A stretch of DNA of 64,000 nucleotides from Pirellulales bacterium (GCA_019636345.1 JAHBXQ010000004.1:124001-188000), one strand, 5' to 3'; positions 42,261 through 52,055 are shown, numbered from the stretch's first letter. Made by a program: numbers and translations. The notes: generated by a model from the letters alone, not told the origin.

Positions 42261-43001
42261 ATGCGGCAGTTCTCGTTTACGAGTTTCATGACTTGCGGCG
42301 TTGCCGCCCTCGTTCTCGGAGCGACGGCTTCAGCCTACGCCGCCGAAACGGCGTACCTCGACGAACCGACTCCTCCGCCCCCGCCCAAGGCGATGGGCAA
42401 GCTGAAGATCCCTGAGAAGTACGAGGACGGAAAGGTCCGCGTCGAGCGCGAAGTGATCCGCATGTCGGACGACACGGTCGTCAATGACGGACTGTTCACC
42501 GAGTACTACCACGACGGCCAGAAGTTTGCTGAGGGGACCTTTAAGCAGGGGATCCACAACGGCACGTGGACCTTCTGGCATCCCAACGGCCAGATTTGCA
42601 AGGTCGTGACGTTCGTCGACGGGCTGCCCGACGGCGAATGGGACGTGTTCGACGAGAAGGGCAATCTCGCCGCCCACAAAGGGTACGCCAAGGGGCTCCG
42701 CGCCGGCACATGGACCACGTACTACGACGACGGCAAGACCCCGAAGATCGTTCAGTCCTGGAAGGACAACAAACTCACCGGCGAGCGGAGGACCTTCCAC
42801 CCCAACGGGAAGGTGAATCAAGAGTCGCACTTCGTCGATGGCCTGCTCGACGGAATGGTCGTCGAGCACGACCCCTCCGGCCGCAAGACCGCCGAGGCGA
42901 ACTTCAAGGCCGGCAAACGCGAAGGGAAGTTCACCCAGTGGGCGCCCGACGGCACGGCGACCGTTGTGAACTACCGCGACGACAAGCCCGTCATGGAGTG
43001 A
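42261..43001 (+). CDS. Exported MORN-repeat (YwqK-like) protein
   Basis: The 246-residue protein has a signal peptide (FTSFMTCGVAALVLGATASA, cleavage near AYA/AE), a short Pro-rich segment, and about six MORN/YwqK-type repeats such as GLFTEYYHDGQKFAEGTFKQ, GTWTFWHPNGQICKVVTFVD, GEWDVFDEKGNLAAHKGYAK and GERRTFHPNGKVNQESHFVD. Such repeats form beta-hairpin sheets. Some YwqK proteins are immunities to toxins, but this one is exported and has no toxin beside it, so that role is unlikely. ATG 42261 follows CAGGAG. Function unknown. Confidence 0.8.
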   Translation: MRQFSFTSFMTCGVAALVLGATASAYAAETAYLDEPTPPPPPKAMGKLKIPEKYEDGKVRVEREVIRMSDDTVVNDGLFTEYYHDGQKFAEGTFKQGIHNGTWTFWHPNGQICKVVTFVDGLPDGEWDVFDEKGNLAAHKGYAKGLRAGTWTTYYDDGKTPKIVQSWKDNKLTGERRTFHPNGKVNQESHFVDGLLDGMVVEHDPSGRKTAEANFKAGKREGKFTQWAPDGTATVVNYRDDKPVME

Positions 43002-43362
43002 TCCGCCACTGGCGCCAATAGGAACCGCCTGCCGAAATCGCTGGTGACCAGAGCCGGCGAATTGTTGGGCTGCGATCATCGACGTTGTTCCGAGGTTGGC
43101 GAGAGCTCTGTCGGCAATTTTGGCGGCTGCCTGTTGCACAGCCCGGAACTCGGCTGCGACATTGCCGGTCCCCTGCCGACCCCGGGCCGACGGGGGGCAT
43201 TTCTGATACAATCCCCCCGAACCGGGACGATCCGGCCGCGCCCGCGCGGGCCTACGCCGGGCCGAGCGCCGGTGAAGGCGACCCGGCGGCGTCCCGTCTC
43301 GCGGGTTGCCGCGGATCGGGCTTCCGCCGACTTCGCGCATTTCTCCTGTGAGCGTCACGACC
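43002..43362. other. Intergenic region upstream of ftsH
   Basis: This 361-bp region includes an extended -10 promoter (43204-43212). No gene or terminator is seen. Confidence 0.5.
43204..43212 (+). promoter_or_regulatory. Extended -10 promoter upstream of ftsH
   Basis: TGATACAAT matches the extended -10 consensus TGnTATAAT with one mismatch in the hexamer. No good -35 is found, as is common for extended -10 promoters. The leader would be about 145 nt before ATG 43363. Confidence 0.4.
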
Positions 43363-45351
43363 ATGGACGATTCGTCTCCGCCCCCCAAGAAACCCTCTGG
43401 CGCTCAACGAATCAATCTCGGCCCCCTCGTGCTGCTGTTGGTTCTGGGGTTCGCCGTGGCGATGGCGATAAGCGGCTCGTGGAGCGAGGTCAAGAGCCTT
43501 GCTTACACCGAGTTGCTCGACGCGATCGAGGCGGGGAACGTCGCCTCGGTGACGTTCGTCGGCGGGGACCACGTCAAAGGGGAGTTCAAACCTCCCGTCG
43601 AAGCGGCTGCGGGGGCGGCCCCGACGGCTGGCGAGGAGACGCCCTCGACGTCCGACGCACCCGCGTCAGCAGCCAAACCGGCCGCGGCGGAGAACAAACC
43701 GGCGCCGGGGCAGGTGTTCGTCTGCACGTTGCCGCCTCAAACCGGCGAGGCGTTTCTGCAAGCCCTGCGCGACGCCGGGGTGCAAGTCGCCGCTGAGGAG
43801 CCGGCCAATTACGGCGACATCCTGGCGCTGGCGACCTTCGCCCTGCTGGTGGCGATGATCATCGCCGCGTGGTCGATGATGCGTCGTACTCGCGAGCAGA
43901 TGATGGGAGGCGGCATGCTGTCCGGCGTCACCAAGAGCCCGGCCCGCCGGTATGACGAACAGGCCCAGCGCGTCACGTTCGACGACGTCGCGGGACTGGG
44001 AGGAGTGAAAAGCGATCTCAAGGAATTGGTCGACTTTCTCAAGTCGCCCGAGAAGTTCCAGCGCCTTGGCGCCCAGCCCCCGAAAGGGGTGCTGCTGATG
44101 GGCCCCCCCGGCACCGGCAAGACGTTGCTGGCCCGCGCCGTCGCCGGCGAGGCAGGCGTGCCGTTCTTTTCGATCAGCGGGTCGGAGTTCATCCAACTTT
44201 TCGTGGGGGTCGGCGCCGGCCGGGTCCGCGACATGTTCAAGACCGCCAAGGAGAACGCCCCCTCGATCCTGTTCATCGACGAGATTGACGCGGTCGGCCG
44301 GCAGCGCGGAGCCGGGCTCGGCGGCGGTCACGACGAGCGCGAGCAGACGCTCAACCAGATCCTCAGCGAGATGGACGGCTTCACCCCCGCAAGCACCGTG
44401 ATTGTCGTTGCCGCCACCAACCGGCCCGATGTCCTTGATCCCGCCCTGCTGCGTCCCGGGCGGTTCGATCGACACATCACCGTCGACCGTCCCACGGTCG
44501 CGGGGCGCAAGGCCTTGTTCGAGCTTCACGCCCGCAAGGTGCCGATTGACGAATCGGTCGACTTCGATCGCTTGGCTCGCGCCACCGTCGGACTCACCGG
44601 GGCCGACATCCGCAACATCGTCAACGAAGCGGCCCTTTGGGCCACGCGGCGGAACAAGGAGCACGTCGGCTCCGAGGATTTCGAGTACGCCCGCGACAAG
44701 GTCATCATGGGGGGCCGACGCGAAGAGGTTCTCAACGAGAAGGAAAAACTGGTCACCGCCTACCACGAGGCGGGGCACGCGGTGCTCGCCTGGCTGCTGC
44801 CGGGCAGCGACTTGGTGCACAAGGTGACGATCGTTCCGCGCGGGCGGGCCCTGGGAGTCACGCAACTGGTTCCCGAAGAGGACCGCCACAACATCTCGCA
44901 GCAGTCGCTCGAAGCCCGGATCGTGATGGGCCTGGGAGGCCGCACCGCCGAGAAGTTGCAGTTCGACGAATACAGCGCCGGCGCCGAGAGCGATCTGAAG
45001 ATGGTCACGCAAATCGCCCGCCGTATGGTGACTCGCTGGGGGATGAGCGAACGCGTCGGGCCGATCGCCTACGCCAACAGCGAGGAGCATCCGTTCCTCG
45101 GTCGCGAAATCGTGCAGGAAGAACGGCAGTTCAGCGAACACACGGCCCGCATGATCGACGAGGAGGTCGCCCGGATCATCAACGACTGCGCCGAACGGGC
45201 CGTCGCCATGCTCGGCGAGCATCGCGACAAACTCGATAAACTGTCGCTAGCGCTGTTGGAAGACGAGGAGCTCGACGTCGACGAAATCGCCGCACTGATC
45301 GGCCCTTCGGTGAACGCCCCCCGAGCCGTCGTCGCCGATGCCGCGACTTAA
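43363..45351 (+). CDS. ftsH: ATP-dependent zinc metalloprotease FtsH
   Basis: FtsH is a membrane-anchored hexameric AAA+ protease that removes misfolded membrane proteins and regulators. The 662-residue protein has two membrane helices ([39 protein letters not shown]) flanking an Ala/Pro-rich periplasmic domain, the AAA+ module with Walker A GPPGTGKT (247-254), Walker [12 protein letters not shown] and the [23 protein letters not shown]. The zinc protease site is HEAGH at 468-472, with a later Glu/Asp ([15 protein letters not shown]). The low-complexity insertion in the periplasmic part is longer than usual. ATG 43363 is preferred over GTG 43348. Confidence 0.97.
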   Translation: MDDSSPPPKKPSGAQRINLGPLVLLLVLGFAVAMAISGSWSEVKSLAYTELLDAIEAGNVASVTFVGGDHVKGEFKPPVEAAAGAAPTAGEETPSTSDAPASAAKPAAAENKPAPGQVFVCTLPPQTGEAFLQALRDAGVQVAAEEPANYGDILALATFALLVAMIIAAWSMMRRTREQMMGGGMLSGVTKSPARRYDEQAQRVTFDDVAGLGGVKSDLKELVDFLKSPEKFQRLGAQPPKGVLLMGPPGTGKTLLARAVAGEAGVPFFSISGSEFIQLFVGVGAGRVRDMFKTAKENAPSILFIDEIDAVGRQRGAGLGGGHDEREQTLNQILSEMDGFTPASTVIVVAATNRPDVLDPALLRPGRFDRHITVDRPTVAGRKALFELHARKVPIDESVDFDRLARATVGLTGADIRNIVNEAALWATRRNKEHVGSEDFEYARDKVIMGGRREEVLNEKEKLVTAYHEAGHAVLAWLLPGSDLVHKVTIVPRGRALGVTQLVPEEDRHNISQQSLEARIVMGLGGRTAEKLQFDEYSAGAESDLKMVTQIARRMVTRWGMSERVGPIAYANSEEHPFLGREIVQEERQFSEHTARMIDEEVARIINDCAERAVAMLGEHRDKLDKLSLALLEDEELDVDEIAALIGPSVNAPRAVVADAAT

Positions 45352-45392
45352 TCCCACCTTAATCACGCGATTCTCAACCCCTTGCCCCAGCT

Positions 45393-45716
45393 ATGCCCGA
45401 CGGACACCACGGACTCTCGCACGGCGTCTACTTCACGCTCAAAGATCGCAGCCCCGCGGCGTGCGCGGCGCTGGTGTCCGCGTGCAACAAGCACCTCCCC
45501 GAGCACGAGGGGCTCGTTCACATGAGCGTCGGAATCCGGGGCGAGCAGTATCAGCGGCCGGTCAACGACCAGGATTTCGACGTGGCGCTCACGCTCGTCT
45601 TTGCGACCGAGGCGGACCACGAGCGGTATCAAGTCTCGGCCCGGCACAAACAGTTCATCGCCGAGAACGCCCCGACGTGGGCCAAAGTCCGCGTCTTCGA
45701 CGCCCTCATCGGCTAG
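45393..45716 (+). CDS. Dabb (stress-responsive alpha/beta-barrel) domain protein
   Basis: The 107-residue protein fits the Dabb dimeric ferredoxin-like fold: GLSHGVYFTLKDRSPAACAA, LVSACNKHLPEHEGLVHMSV, and the conserved FDVALTLVFATEADHERYQV followed by HKQFIAENAPTWAKVRVFDA. Roles vary (stress response, oligomeric oxygenase-like enzymes) and none can be assigned here. ATG 45393 is 41 nt after ftsH, so it may be transcribed with ftsH. Confidence 0.8.
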   Translation: MPDGHHGLSHGVYFTLKDRSPAACAALVSACNKHLPEHEGLVHMSVGIRGEQYQRPVNDQDFDVALTLVFATEADHERYQVSARHKQFIAENAPTWAKVRVFDALIG

Positions 45717-45815
45717 CCCGCGAATAACGCCCGCGACGACGAGCGGGGGAGGCGCCCCCCTGACCGGGCCATCCCTCCCGCCCCCGAGCCACAGCGCCGG
45801 TTCGGCCCGCTTTTT

Positions 45816-45858
45816 CACGGGGCCGAAGCCCCGTGCGCCGGGGGCCGGAACGCCTCGG
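45816..45858. repeat. Hairpin plus REP-like 24-mer upstream of ppk
   Basis: CACGGGGC/GCCCCGTG (45816-45823 and 45828-45835) form an 8-bp stem with loop CGAA. A 24-mer (45835-45858) follows that matches 37815-37838 at 21/24 positions. Five Ts precede the stem, so it has the wrong polarity for a plus-strand terminator. Confidence 0.5.
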
Positions 45859-45887
45859 TCCGAGCGTGCCGCGACGCCCGGGTACGC

Positions 45888-45893
45888 TATACT
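45888..45893 (+). promoter_or_regulatory. Possible -10 element of ppk
   Basis: TATACT followed by TGGAGG lies 62 nt before the ppk ATG. No convincing -35 is seen. Similar TATACT/TACACT boxes precede the genes at 12467 and 55939. Confidence 0.3.
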
Positions 45894-45954
45894 TGGAGGA
45901 ACCCGCGCCGCCGGCGCGATCCGGTCCCTTACCGCCTCCGCTTGCGTCTCAGCG

Positions 45955-48141
45955 ATGCCCCCTGCGCCCGTGTTCAGCTCCGACCACTTCATCAACCGCG
46001 AGCTCAGTTGGCTCGACTTCAACGCCCGCGTGCTGGAAGAGGCCCAGGACGCCACCAACCCGTTGTTCGAGCGGCTCAAGTTCCTGTCGATCTTCAGTTC
46101 GAACCTCGACGAGTTCTTCATGGTTCGAGTGGCGGGCTTGCGCGAGCAGGCCTTCGGCGGCGCCGCTCCTCAAGACACGGCTGCCGACGGGCTCGACTCG
46201 CTGACCCAGTTGCAGCGCATCTCCGAACGCGTCCGCGCCCTGGTGCAGCAACAGTACGCGTGCTGGAACGACGCCGTCCGCCCCGCGCTCGCCGAGCAGG
46301 GGATCCGCATCCTCCGCGAGGACGAACTCGACAAGCCGCAGCGCAAGGAGGTCGCCGCGTTCTTCCGCCAGCGGGCGTTCCCCGTGCTGACCCCCATGGC
46401 GATCGATCCCAGCCACCCCAGCCCGCGGTTCCACAATCGGGGGCTCTACCTCGGCGCGCTGTTGCACCGTATCAGCGGTCTCGGCCCGCGGACCCTGTTC
46501 GCGGTCGTGCAGATCCCGCAGGTCCTCCCGCGGCTTGTCCCGGTCGGCGAGGGGAGCGACTACGCCTTCGTGATGCTCGAGGACGTCATCGCGTCGAAGC
46601 TCCCCGAGTTGTTCGGCGGGTACGAGATCGCCCGCAGCGCGTCGTTCCGCATGACGCGCGACATGGACTACGAACTGTTGGATCAAGAGGGAGACGACTT
46701 GCTGCGGGCCATCGAAGGCCGCTTGCGCGCTCGCCAACGGGCCGAGGCCGTGCGGCTGGAAGTCTCGCGCGAGATGGGACGCGACTTCCTCGCGATGCTC
46801 ATCGACGAAGAGGGGATCCGCGAGAACCTCGACGTCGCGGGGGGGCTCTACACCGAAGTCTACCGCATCGACGGCATGATCGACATGACGGGCCTCGGCG
46901 AGCTGACCCGGCTGGCCGGCAAGGACGCGCTCTGCGACCCGCCGTTCGTCCCCCGGCGCCCTCCGGGGCTGCGCAGCGGGGTCGACATCTTCTCGCAGAT
47001 CGCCGATCACGACGTGCTGCTCCACCACCCGTTCGACTCCTTCGACCCGGTCGTCGAATTCGTCCGCACCGCGGCCGAGGATCCGCACGTCCTGGCGATC
47101 AAGCAAACCCTGTATCGCACCAGCGGCGACAGCCCCATCGTCAAAGCCCTCAGCTTGGCCGCCGAGAACGGCAAGCACGTCACGGCCCTGGTCGAGCTCA
47201 AGGCCCGCTTCGACGAGGCGAACAACATCAGCTGGTCTCGGCAGATGGAACGCTCGGGGGTCCACGTCGTCTACGGCTTCATGGATCTTAAGACCCACTG
47301 CAAGCTTGCCCTGGTCGTCCGGCAGGAAGGGGGCAAGGTCCGCCGCTACGTCCACCTGGGGACCGGCAACTACAACCCGACCACCGCCCGACTGTACACC
47401 GACCTGGGACTGTTCACCGCCGACCGGCAGATCGCCGACGACTCGACGGCGTTGTTCAACTTCCTCACCGGGTACTCGCAAGGGCACGAGTGGAAGAAAC
47501 TGGTCGTGGCGCCCACGGACCTTCACCGCCGTACGATCGAGCTCATTGACGAACAAGCCGAGCGCTCCGCCGCGGGGAAGCCGGCTCGGATCTTCGCCAA
47601 GCTCAACTCGCTGGTCGACTCGCCGACGATCGAGGCCCTGTACCGCGCCAGCCAAGCGGGGGTTCCGATCGATCTGGTGATCCGCGGCATTTGCTGCCTG
47701 CGGCCCGGCATGCCGGGATTGTCCGAGACGATCCAGGTCCGCAGCATCGTCGACCGGTTCCTCGAACACAGCCGCATCATGGTGTTCGGCGAGGGCGCCA
47801 AGGCGCAGGTCTATCTGGGAAGCGCCGACTGGATGCCGCGGAACTTCACGCGCCGGGTCGAGGTGATGTTCCCGGTCGAGGCGCCCGCCCTGCGCGAGCG
47901 GGTCATTGAGGAAATCATCCCCGCGTACCTGCAGGACAACGCTCGGGCCCGGGTCCTGATGCCCGACGCCAGCTACGTCCGCGCCGCCGCGTGGCACGGC
48001 GAACCGGACCGCCGCGCCCAATGCGACTTGCTCGCGTTGGCCGCCTCGAGCGCGCTGCCCAAGGTGGGCGAACCGGCGATCGTCAAATCGAGCGAAAAAT
48101 CCCCCGACCCGTCCTCGGGCAAGGGGAAGGCCGCGGGATAA
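45955..48141 (+). CDS. ppk1: Polyphosphate kinase 1
   Basis: PPK1 makes inorganic polyphosphate from ATP. The 728-residue protein starts with INRELSWLDFNARVLEEAQD and LSIFSSNLDEFFMVRVAGL, has the phospho-acceptor His in DLKTHCKLALVV (His448), YVHLGTGNYNPTTARLYTDL, the second PLD-like half (ICCLRPGMPGLSETIQVRSI) and SRIMVFGEGAKAQVYLGSAD. Length matches the family. ATG 45955 is set by the conserved N-terminus; the open frame extends further upstream through a repeat. A Lys/Ser-rich tail follows the catalytic part. Confidence 0.96.
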   Translation: MPPAPVFSSDHFINRELSWLDFNARVLEEAQDATNPLFERLKFLSIFSSNLDEFFMVRVAGLREQAFGGAAPQDTAADGLDSLTQLQRISERVRALVQQQYACWNDAVRPALAEQGIRILREDELDKPQRKEVAAFFRQRAFPVLTPMAIDPSHPSPRFHNRGLYLGALLHRISGLGPRTLFAVVQIPQVLPRLVPVGEGSDYAFVMLEDVIASKLPELFGGYEIARSASFRMTRDMDYELLDQEGDDLLRAIEGRLRARQRAEAVRLEVSREMGRDFLAMLIDEEGIRENLDVAGGLYTEVYRIDGMIDMTGLGELTRLAGKDALCDPPFVPRRPPGLRSGVDIFSQIADHDVLLHHPFDSFDPVVEFVRTAAEDPHVLAIKQTLYRTSGDSPIVKALSLAAENGKHVTALVELKARFDEANNISWSRQMERSGVHVVYGFMDLKTHCKLALVVRQEGGKVRRYVHLGTGNYNPTTARLYTDLGLFTADRQIADDSTALFNFLTGYSQGHEWKKLVVAPTDLHRRTIELIDEQAERSAAGKPARIFAKLNSLVDSPTIEALYRASQAGVPIDLVIRGICCLRPGMPGLSETIQVRSIVDRFLEHSRIMVFGEGAKAQVYLGSADWMPRNFTRRVEVMFPVEAPALRERVIEEIIPAYLQDNARARVLMPDASYVRAAAWHGEPDRRAQCDLLALAASSALPKVGEPAIVKSSEKSPDPSSGKGKAAG

Positions 48142-48205
48142 GGCGTCTGAGTTAAGGGGCGATCGCTGGCGTACGCAGATGAGCTAGTCGCTGGGAGATC
48201 GGGCG

Positions 48206-49147
48206 CTATCGTAGTCGCTTCAATCGCTTCTTCGCCCGCTCTTTGATCCGCGTCGTCAGCCGCTTCGTCTTGCGAGCGACGTCTTCGCCCGCTTCGTCGG
48301 CCAGGACCAGGTCGTGCAGGCAGGCGACGTAGTTTACCTGGAGATGATCGGTGAAGTGGTCGATGCGCCGCTCCTTGAGCCCGTGCCAGAACCCGCGCAG
48401 CCGGTCCTTGGTCCGCTGCCAACCCGACAGCCGCCGCAGCTTGCCGTGGGCGTTGAAGTACATCTCCTTGCCGGCGTGACGATAACCAAACCACGGCGGC
48501 GGGACGCGGGTGACGACGTCGTTGTTGTTGACCCAGCGGAAGTGGGGAAGCCGCACGTGATTCACGTACGCCCGATCCCCCACGCGGGGACTGCCGAAGG
48601 TATGGACCCCGGCGGGTTCCGACTCGATGAACGAGATCTTGCACCGTCCCGCGCAGATCGCCGCCATGGCGCCCCCCAGCGAGTGGCCGGTGAACCACAG
48701 CGTCTTGGCGTTTGTCTCGAGCGATTCCTCGAGCTGGGGCCACAGGTGGTCCACCTCTTCCTTGAACCCCCGGTGGACGCGCCCTACGGTCTCGGCCACC
48801 GCCCACAGGGCGTTGCAGTCGGCCTTGATGTCGTTCCAGTCGTGGGGCTCGGTCCCGCGGCAGACAACGATCGCGTCGTGCTCGTTCGAGAGCATATACG
48901 CCTGCGCCCCGTCTTCGTCGAAGAACTGCAACTCGGTCAGTCCGATTTGTTCGGCCAACCGACGGGCAATCGGCTCGATGTAGTAGGCGACGTCGGCCAA
49001 CTCGGCCAGCAGCAGCGCTTGCCGCCAGAAGCTCAACTCGCTGACGGGACCGGCGAGGGGCGTGCTGCGCCACTCGTGGGGGAGGCGGTCAGCGACGGCC
49101 TCGGTCGGCCGCTCCGGGGGGCGGATTTGGCGGGCCAGAACTCCCAT
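48206..49147 (-). CDS. Class 3 lipase family protein
   Basis: The 313-residue alpha/beta hydrolase has the lipase elbow WFTGHSLGGAMAAI with nucleophile Ser156, an upstream VCRGTEPHDWNDIKADCNAL (oxyanion region), then FGSPRVGDRAYVNHV and VNNNDVVTRVPPPWFGYRHA, which supply the Asp, and a later His (ERRIDHFTDHLQVNYV). There is no signal peptide, so it is probably cytoplasmic. A very basic tail (RKTKRLTTRIKERAKKRLKR) ends the protein. Its orientation is the same as the downstream-reading desaturase gene 174 bp upstream. Substrate unknown. Confidence 0.85.
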   Translation of the reverse strand: MGVLARQIRPPERPTEAVADRLPHEWRSTPLAGPVSELSFWRQALLLAELADVAYYIEPIARRLAEQIGLTELQFFDEDGAQAYMLSNEHDAIVVCRGTEPHDWNDIKADCNALWAVAETVGRVHRGFKEEVDHLWPQLEESLETNAKTLWFTGHSLGGAMAAICAGRCKISFIESEPAGVHTFGSPRVGDRAYVNHVRLPHFRWVNNNDVVTRVPPPWFGYRHAGKEMYFNAHGKLRRLSGWQRTKDRLRGFWHGLKERRIDHFTDHLQVNYVACLHDLVLADEAGEDVARKTKRLTTRIKERAKKRLKRLR

Positions 49148-49321
49148 CGACGCATGGCTCCTGCGCGCGAGTCAGGTGAAGGCGACGCGGCGGCTTACGG
49201 ATTCTACAGAAAGTCGTTCACCGCCGCGAAGTGCAGGGGAAGTTTTCTTGACGACGGCGACGCTTGCCGCAGGCAACGCTGGCAAGTTGGAGGGATTGCA
49301 GCAGCGATTCGCAACCGCCCG

Positions 49322-50485
49322 TCAGGCCGCTTGCGGCTTGGGAGAGGAGTTCCGCTTCGCACGCCGCCACAGTTCTGCGAGGGCTTCAGGGAGCGAACGG
49401 GCCTCGCACCGGCGATACGGGCTGTCGGCCGGAAGATCGCGCATCAGCCGACGATGAGCCTCGGGCAGGGCATGGTACGGCATCGACGGAAACACGTGGT
49501 GCAAGGCGTGGAATCGCAGCCCGATCGGCGCCCACAAGCCCCCCGTGATCGGGTGATAGGGGTAGTTCACCGAATCGAGCAATTGGTCGACGAAGTTCAT
49601 TTGCGAGCCGTCGTTCGTCCAGCGATGGGCGCCCAGGGTCCGCAGGGCGTTGATCCCCACGATGAAGACGCCGGTCAGATACGCCTGCACGACGAACCAG
49701 GGGGAGAGCCGCTCGTCGAACAGAATCCCCCCTGCGTAAACCATCCGCACGACGATGAACCAGATCACCGCCATGCACCCCAGTTCCTGCAGACGGATAA
49801 TCCGCAAGGTGCGCTTCGTGGGAAGCGGCCGCAGGTACTTGGGGTCCATGACCATCGACGAGGCGTGCTGATGCACCCAGTCGCGAATTCGCGGACTGAT
49901 CCAAGTGAGCGGCGTCAGCAACCCCCACCGTACGATCGCCAAAATGGGAATCACCAGCACCTGCGACAGGTAATACAGCAATTGCCCGACGGGCAGATTG
50001 GCCAGCGGGATGTATTCGCCGTCGTGCTCCGTGCCGTACATCTTCCGACGATGGTGATCGATGTGCGTGTAGTACACAAACGTCGGGATCAAAAACGGAA
50101 TCCCCACCAGCAGGTTCCACACGAAGCGGAACGCCGTGAACTGGTTCGCCGGGATGTGGACCAACTCGTGAATGAACAAACTGCAGCGGTAGATGAGCAG
50201 CGCCGACACGACGAACAGCGCGATCGTCGCCGGCCAGTGCCAGCCGGTCGAGGCGGCGAGGGCCTCAGCCTTCCAGAACCGATTGTCGACCAACCGCTCG
50301 GGATGCAACACCAGCGCGAAGGCGGTCATGCCGACGGCGTAGCTTGCCAACAGGTCGGTCCAGTAGATCCACGGATTGGGGCGAAAGAAGTCGCCGACGA
50401 TCCGCCTTGCCTCGGCCAGCGAGAACCGGGGGGACGATTCGTCGAGATGGTCGGAATCGAAGTCGAGGGCGGGAGCTGCAGACAC
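49322..50485 (-). CDS. Membrane fatty acid desaturase
   Basis: The 387-residue protein has the three His boxes of membrane di-iron desaturases: HELVH in LFIHELVHIPANQFTAF, HIDHHRR in VYYTHIDHHRRKMYG, and HALHHVFPSMPYHALPEAHR. Hydrophobic helices lie between them (ATIALFVVSALLIYRCSLF; LLVGIPFLIPTFVYY; AVIWFIVVRMVYAGGILF). It introduces double bonds into acyl lipids. The start is a GTG at 50485. It is divergent from a ketosynthase-like gene 313 bp away, so the two could share regulation. Confidence 0.88.
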   Translation of the reverse strand: MSAAPALDFDSDHLDESSPRFSLAEARRIVGDFFRPNPWIYWTDLLASYAVGMTAFALVLHPERLVDNRFWKAEALAASTGWHWPATIALFVVSALLIYRCSLFIHELVHIPANQFTAFRFVWNLLVGIPFLIPTFVYYTHIDHHRRKMYGTEHDGEYIPLANLPVGQLLYYLSQVLVIPILAIVRWGLLTPLTWISPRIRDWVHQHASSMVMDPKYLRPLPTKRTLRIIRLQELGCMAVIWFIVVRMVYAGGILFDERLSPWFVVQAYLTGVFIVGINALRTLGAHRWTNDGSQMNFVDQLLDSVNYPYHPITGGLWAPIGLRFHALHHVFPSMPYHALPEAHRRLMRDLPADSPYRRCEARSLPEALAELWRRAKRNSSPKPQAA

Positions 50486-50798
50486 GGCCGTTCGCTCAGC
50501 GAGAATTCAAACCCAGGCGACGGGCGGCAACCGCCGCCGCCTGGGGGGAGAAGCGGGAAGTTCGGCGGCTTGTGACGATCCCCTAGAGTTTATCTTCGGC
50601 GGAGACGGCCGACCAGCCAGTTGAGTTCCTGGGGCTTCGCTGCGGCAGGGCGACTGGGGTGCGTCCTGCTCCGCGCTTGTTGCCCATTTCCAGGCCGATT
50701 AGACTGACGGACGACTTGGAGCCGCTCCTGCCCGCGGCGTCCGCCGACCCTGCCCGTCCCCGCACCTCGCCCGCACGCCTCCAAGATTGCCGTTCGTC
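50486..50798. other. Divergent intergenic region between desaturase and ketosynthase-like genes
   Basis: This 313-bp region has a TTG at 50787 in frame with the ketosynthase gene, which could extend it by four residues. No clear promoter pair was recognised. Confidence 0.45.
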
Positions 50799-52055
50799 AT
50801 GCGCGAGGTCGTCATCACCGGCATGGGCATTGTTTCGTCGTTGGGAATCGGGCTGGAAGCCGTCCTCAAGGCGCTGGAAACCGGCCGCAGCGGCGTGCGA
50901 ACCGTTCCCGAGTTGGCCGCCGCCAACCACCCGATTCCCATCGCGGGGGACGTCGTCGATTTCGACGCCAAGGCCTACGTCAAGCCGCGCAAGGCCCTCA
51001 AGGTCATGTCGCGGGAGACTCAGCTCGCCTTCGCGGCTGCGGAATTGGCTTGGGACGCGGCTCGGCTCGAGGGCTGCGGCGTCGATCCCGAGCGGCTCGG
51101 CGTGACCGTCGGCTCGAACATGTTCTGCCCCGAAGTCGTCGAACTGGACGCCGCGTTCCATGCCTGCAAGAGCGGCGACGGCGCGTTCAATCTCGACCGC
51201 TGGGGCGATCGCGGGCTGGCTGAGATGTTTCCGCTGTGGCTGCTGAAATACCTGCCCAATATGGCCCCCTGCCATGTGGGGATCGCCCACGACGCCCGCG
51301 GTCCCAGCAACTCCGTCGTCGCCGGCGACACCTCGGGGTTGCTGGCGGTGATCGAAGCGGCCGACGTCGTTGCTCGCGACCACGCCGACGTCATGCTCAC
51401 CGGAGGCGCCAGTTCGATGCTGGGCATGATGGACGTCATGTGGCATGCCGGCGCCCGACTGTCTCGCAGCGTCGCCGAACCGGAGCGAGCCAGCCGGCCG
51501 TTCGACGCCAAGCGGGACGGAATCGTCGGCGGCGAAGGAGCGGCCATCCTCGTCCTGGAAGCCCGCGAGCATGCCGTCGCCCGCGGCGCGTCAATCCTGG
51601 GGGCCGTCCGCGGCTACGGCCGCCGGCACGAAGATGCCGCGGCGTCGCATCGGCCGACGGGACGATCAATCCGCGGCGCGATCGCCGCTGCGCTGGCTAC
51701 GGCCGACGCTACCGCCGCCGACGTGGGATGCGTCTCGGCGTTTGGCGCCAGCACCGAGAACGACGATCGGATCGAGGCCCAAGCGATCGCCGCCACGCTG
51801 GGGGACGTCCCCGTGACGGCTCTGAAGAGTCGCCTGGGCCACGCCGGGGCGGGATGCGGCGCGATTGAATTGGTCGCCGCGTTGGCCTCGATCCGCTGCG
51901 GCACGGTTCCGGCGACGCTTAACTACGAAACCCCTGACCCCGCGTGCCCGGCGAACGTCGCGGCGCAGGCTCGCCCGCCCCGCAGCCCGCTGATCATGGC
52001 TCTCGGCCATCGCATCACCGGCCAAGCCGTCGCGCTGACGGTCGAAGCACAGTGA
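50799..52055 (+). CDS. Beta-ketoacyl synthase (FabF-type) homologue lacking the catalytic Cys
   Basis: The 418-residue protein is FabF-like along its length: MREVVITGMGIVSSLGIGLE, the thiolase core, SRPFDAKRDGIVGGEGAAIL and LKSRLGHAGAGCGAIELVAA. At the active-site elbow GPSNSVVAGDTSGLLA an Asp (177) stands where Cys163 of FabF lies, and VSAFGASTENDDRIEAQ has Phe315 in place of the His of NAHGTST. Lys343 and the second His348 are kept. Loss of both catalytic residues resembles chain-length-factor (KS-beta) or decarboxylase-type relatives. It is unlikely to condense acyl chains itself. ATG 50799 matches family starts. Divergent from a desaturase. Confidence 0.88.
   Translation: MREVVITGMGIVSSLGIGLEAVLKALETGRSGVRTVPELAAANHPIPIAGDVVDFDAKAYVKPRKALKVMSRETQLAFAAAELAWDAARLEGCGVDPERLGVTVGSNMFCPEVVELDAAFHACKSGDGAFNLDRWGDRGLAEMFPLWLLKYLPNMAPCHVGIAHDARGPSNSVVAGDTSGLLAVIEAADVVARDHADVMLTGGASSMLGMMDVMWHAGARLSRSVAEPERASRPFDAKRDGIVGGEGAAILVLEAREHAVARGASILGAVRGYGRRHEDAAASHRPTGRSIRGAIAAALATADATAADVGCVSAFGASTENDDRIEAQAIAATLGDVPVTALKSRLGHAGAGCGAIELVAALASIRCGTVPATLNYETPDPACPANVAAQARPPRSPLIMALGHRITGQAVALTVEAQ

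Noticed and set aside
42261-43001. YwqK-like protein as an antitoxin of a toxin-immunity pair
   Set aside because: It has a signal peptide and no toxin-like gene lies on either side.
45811-45835. T-run and hairpin as a terminator after the Dabb gene
   Set aside because: The T-run precedes the stem on the plus strand and gives A's after it on the minus strand, so neither polarity fits a Rho-independent terminator.
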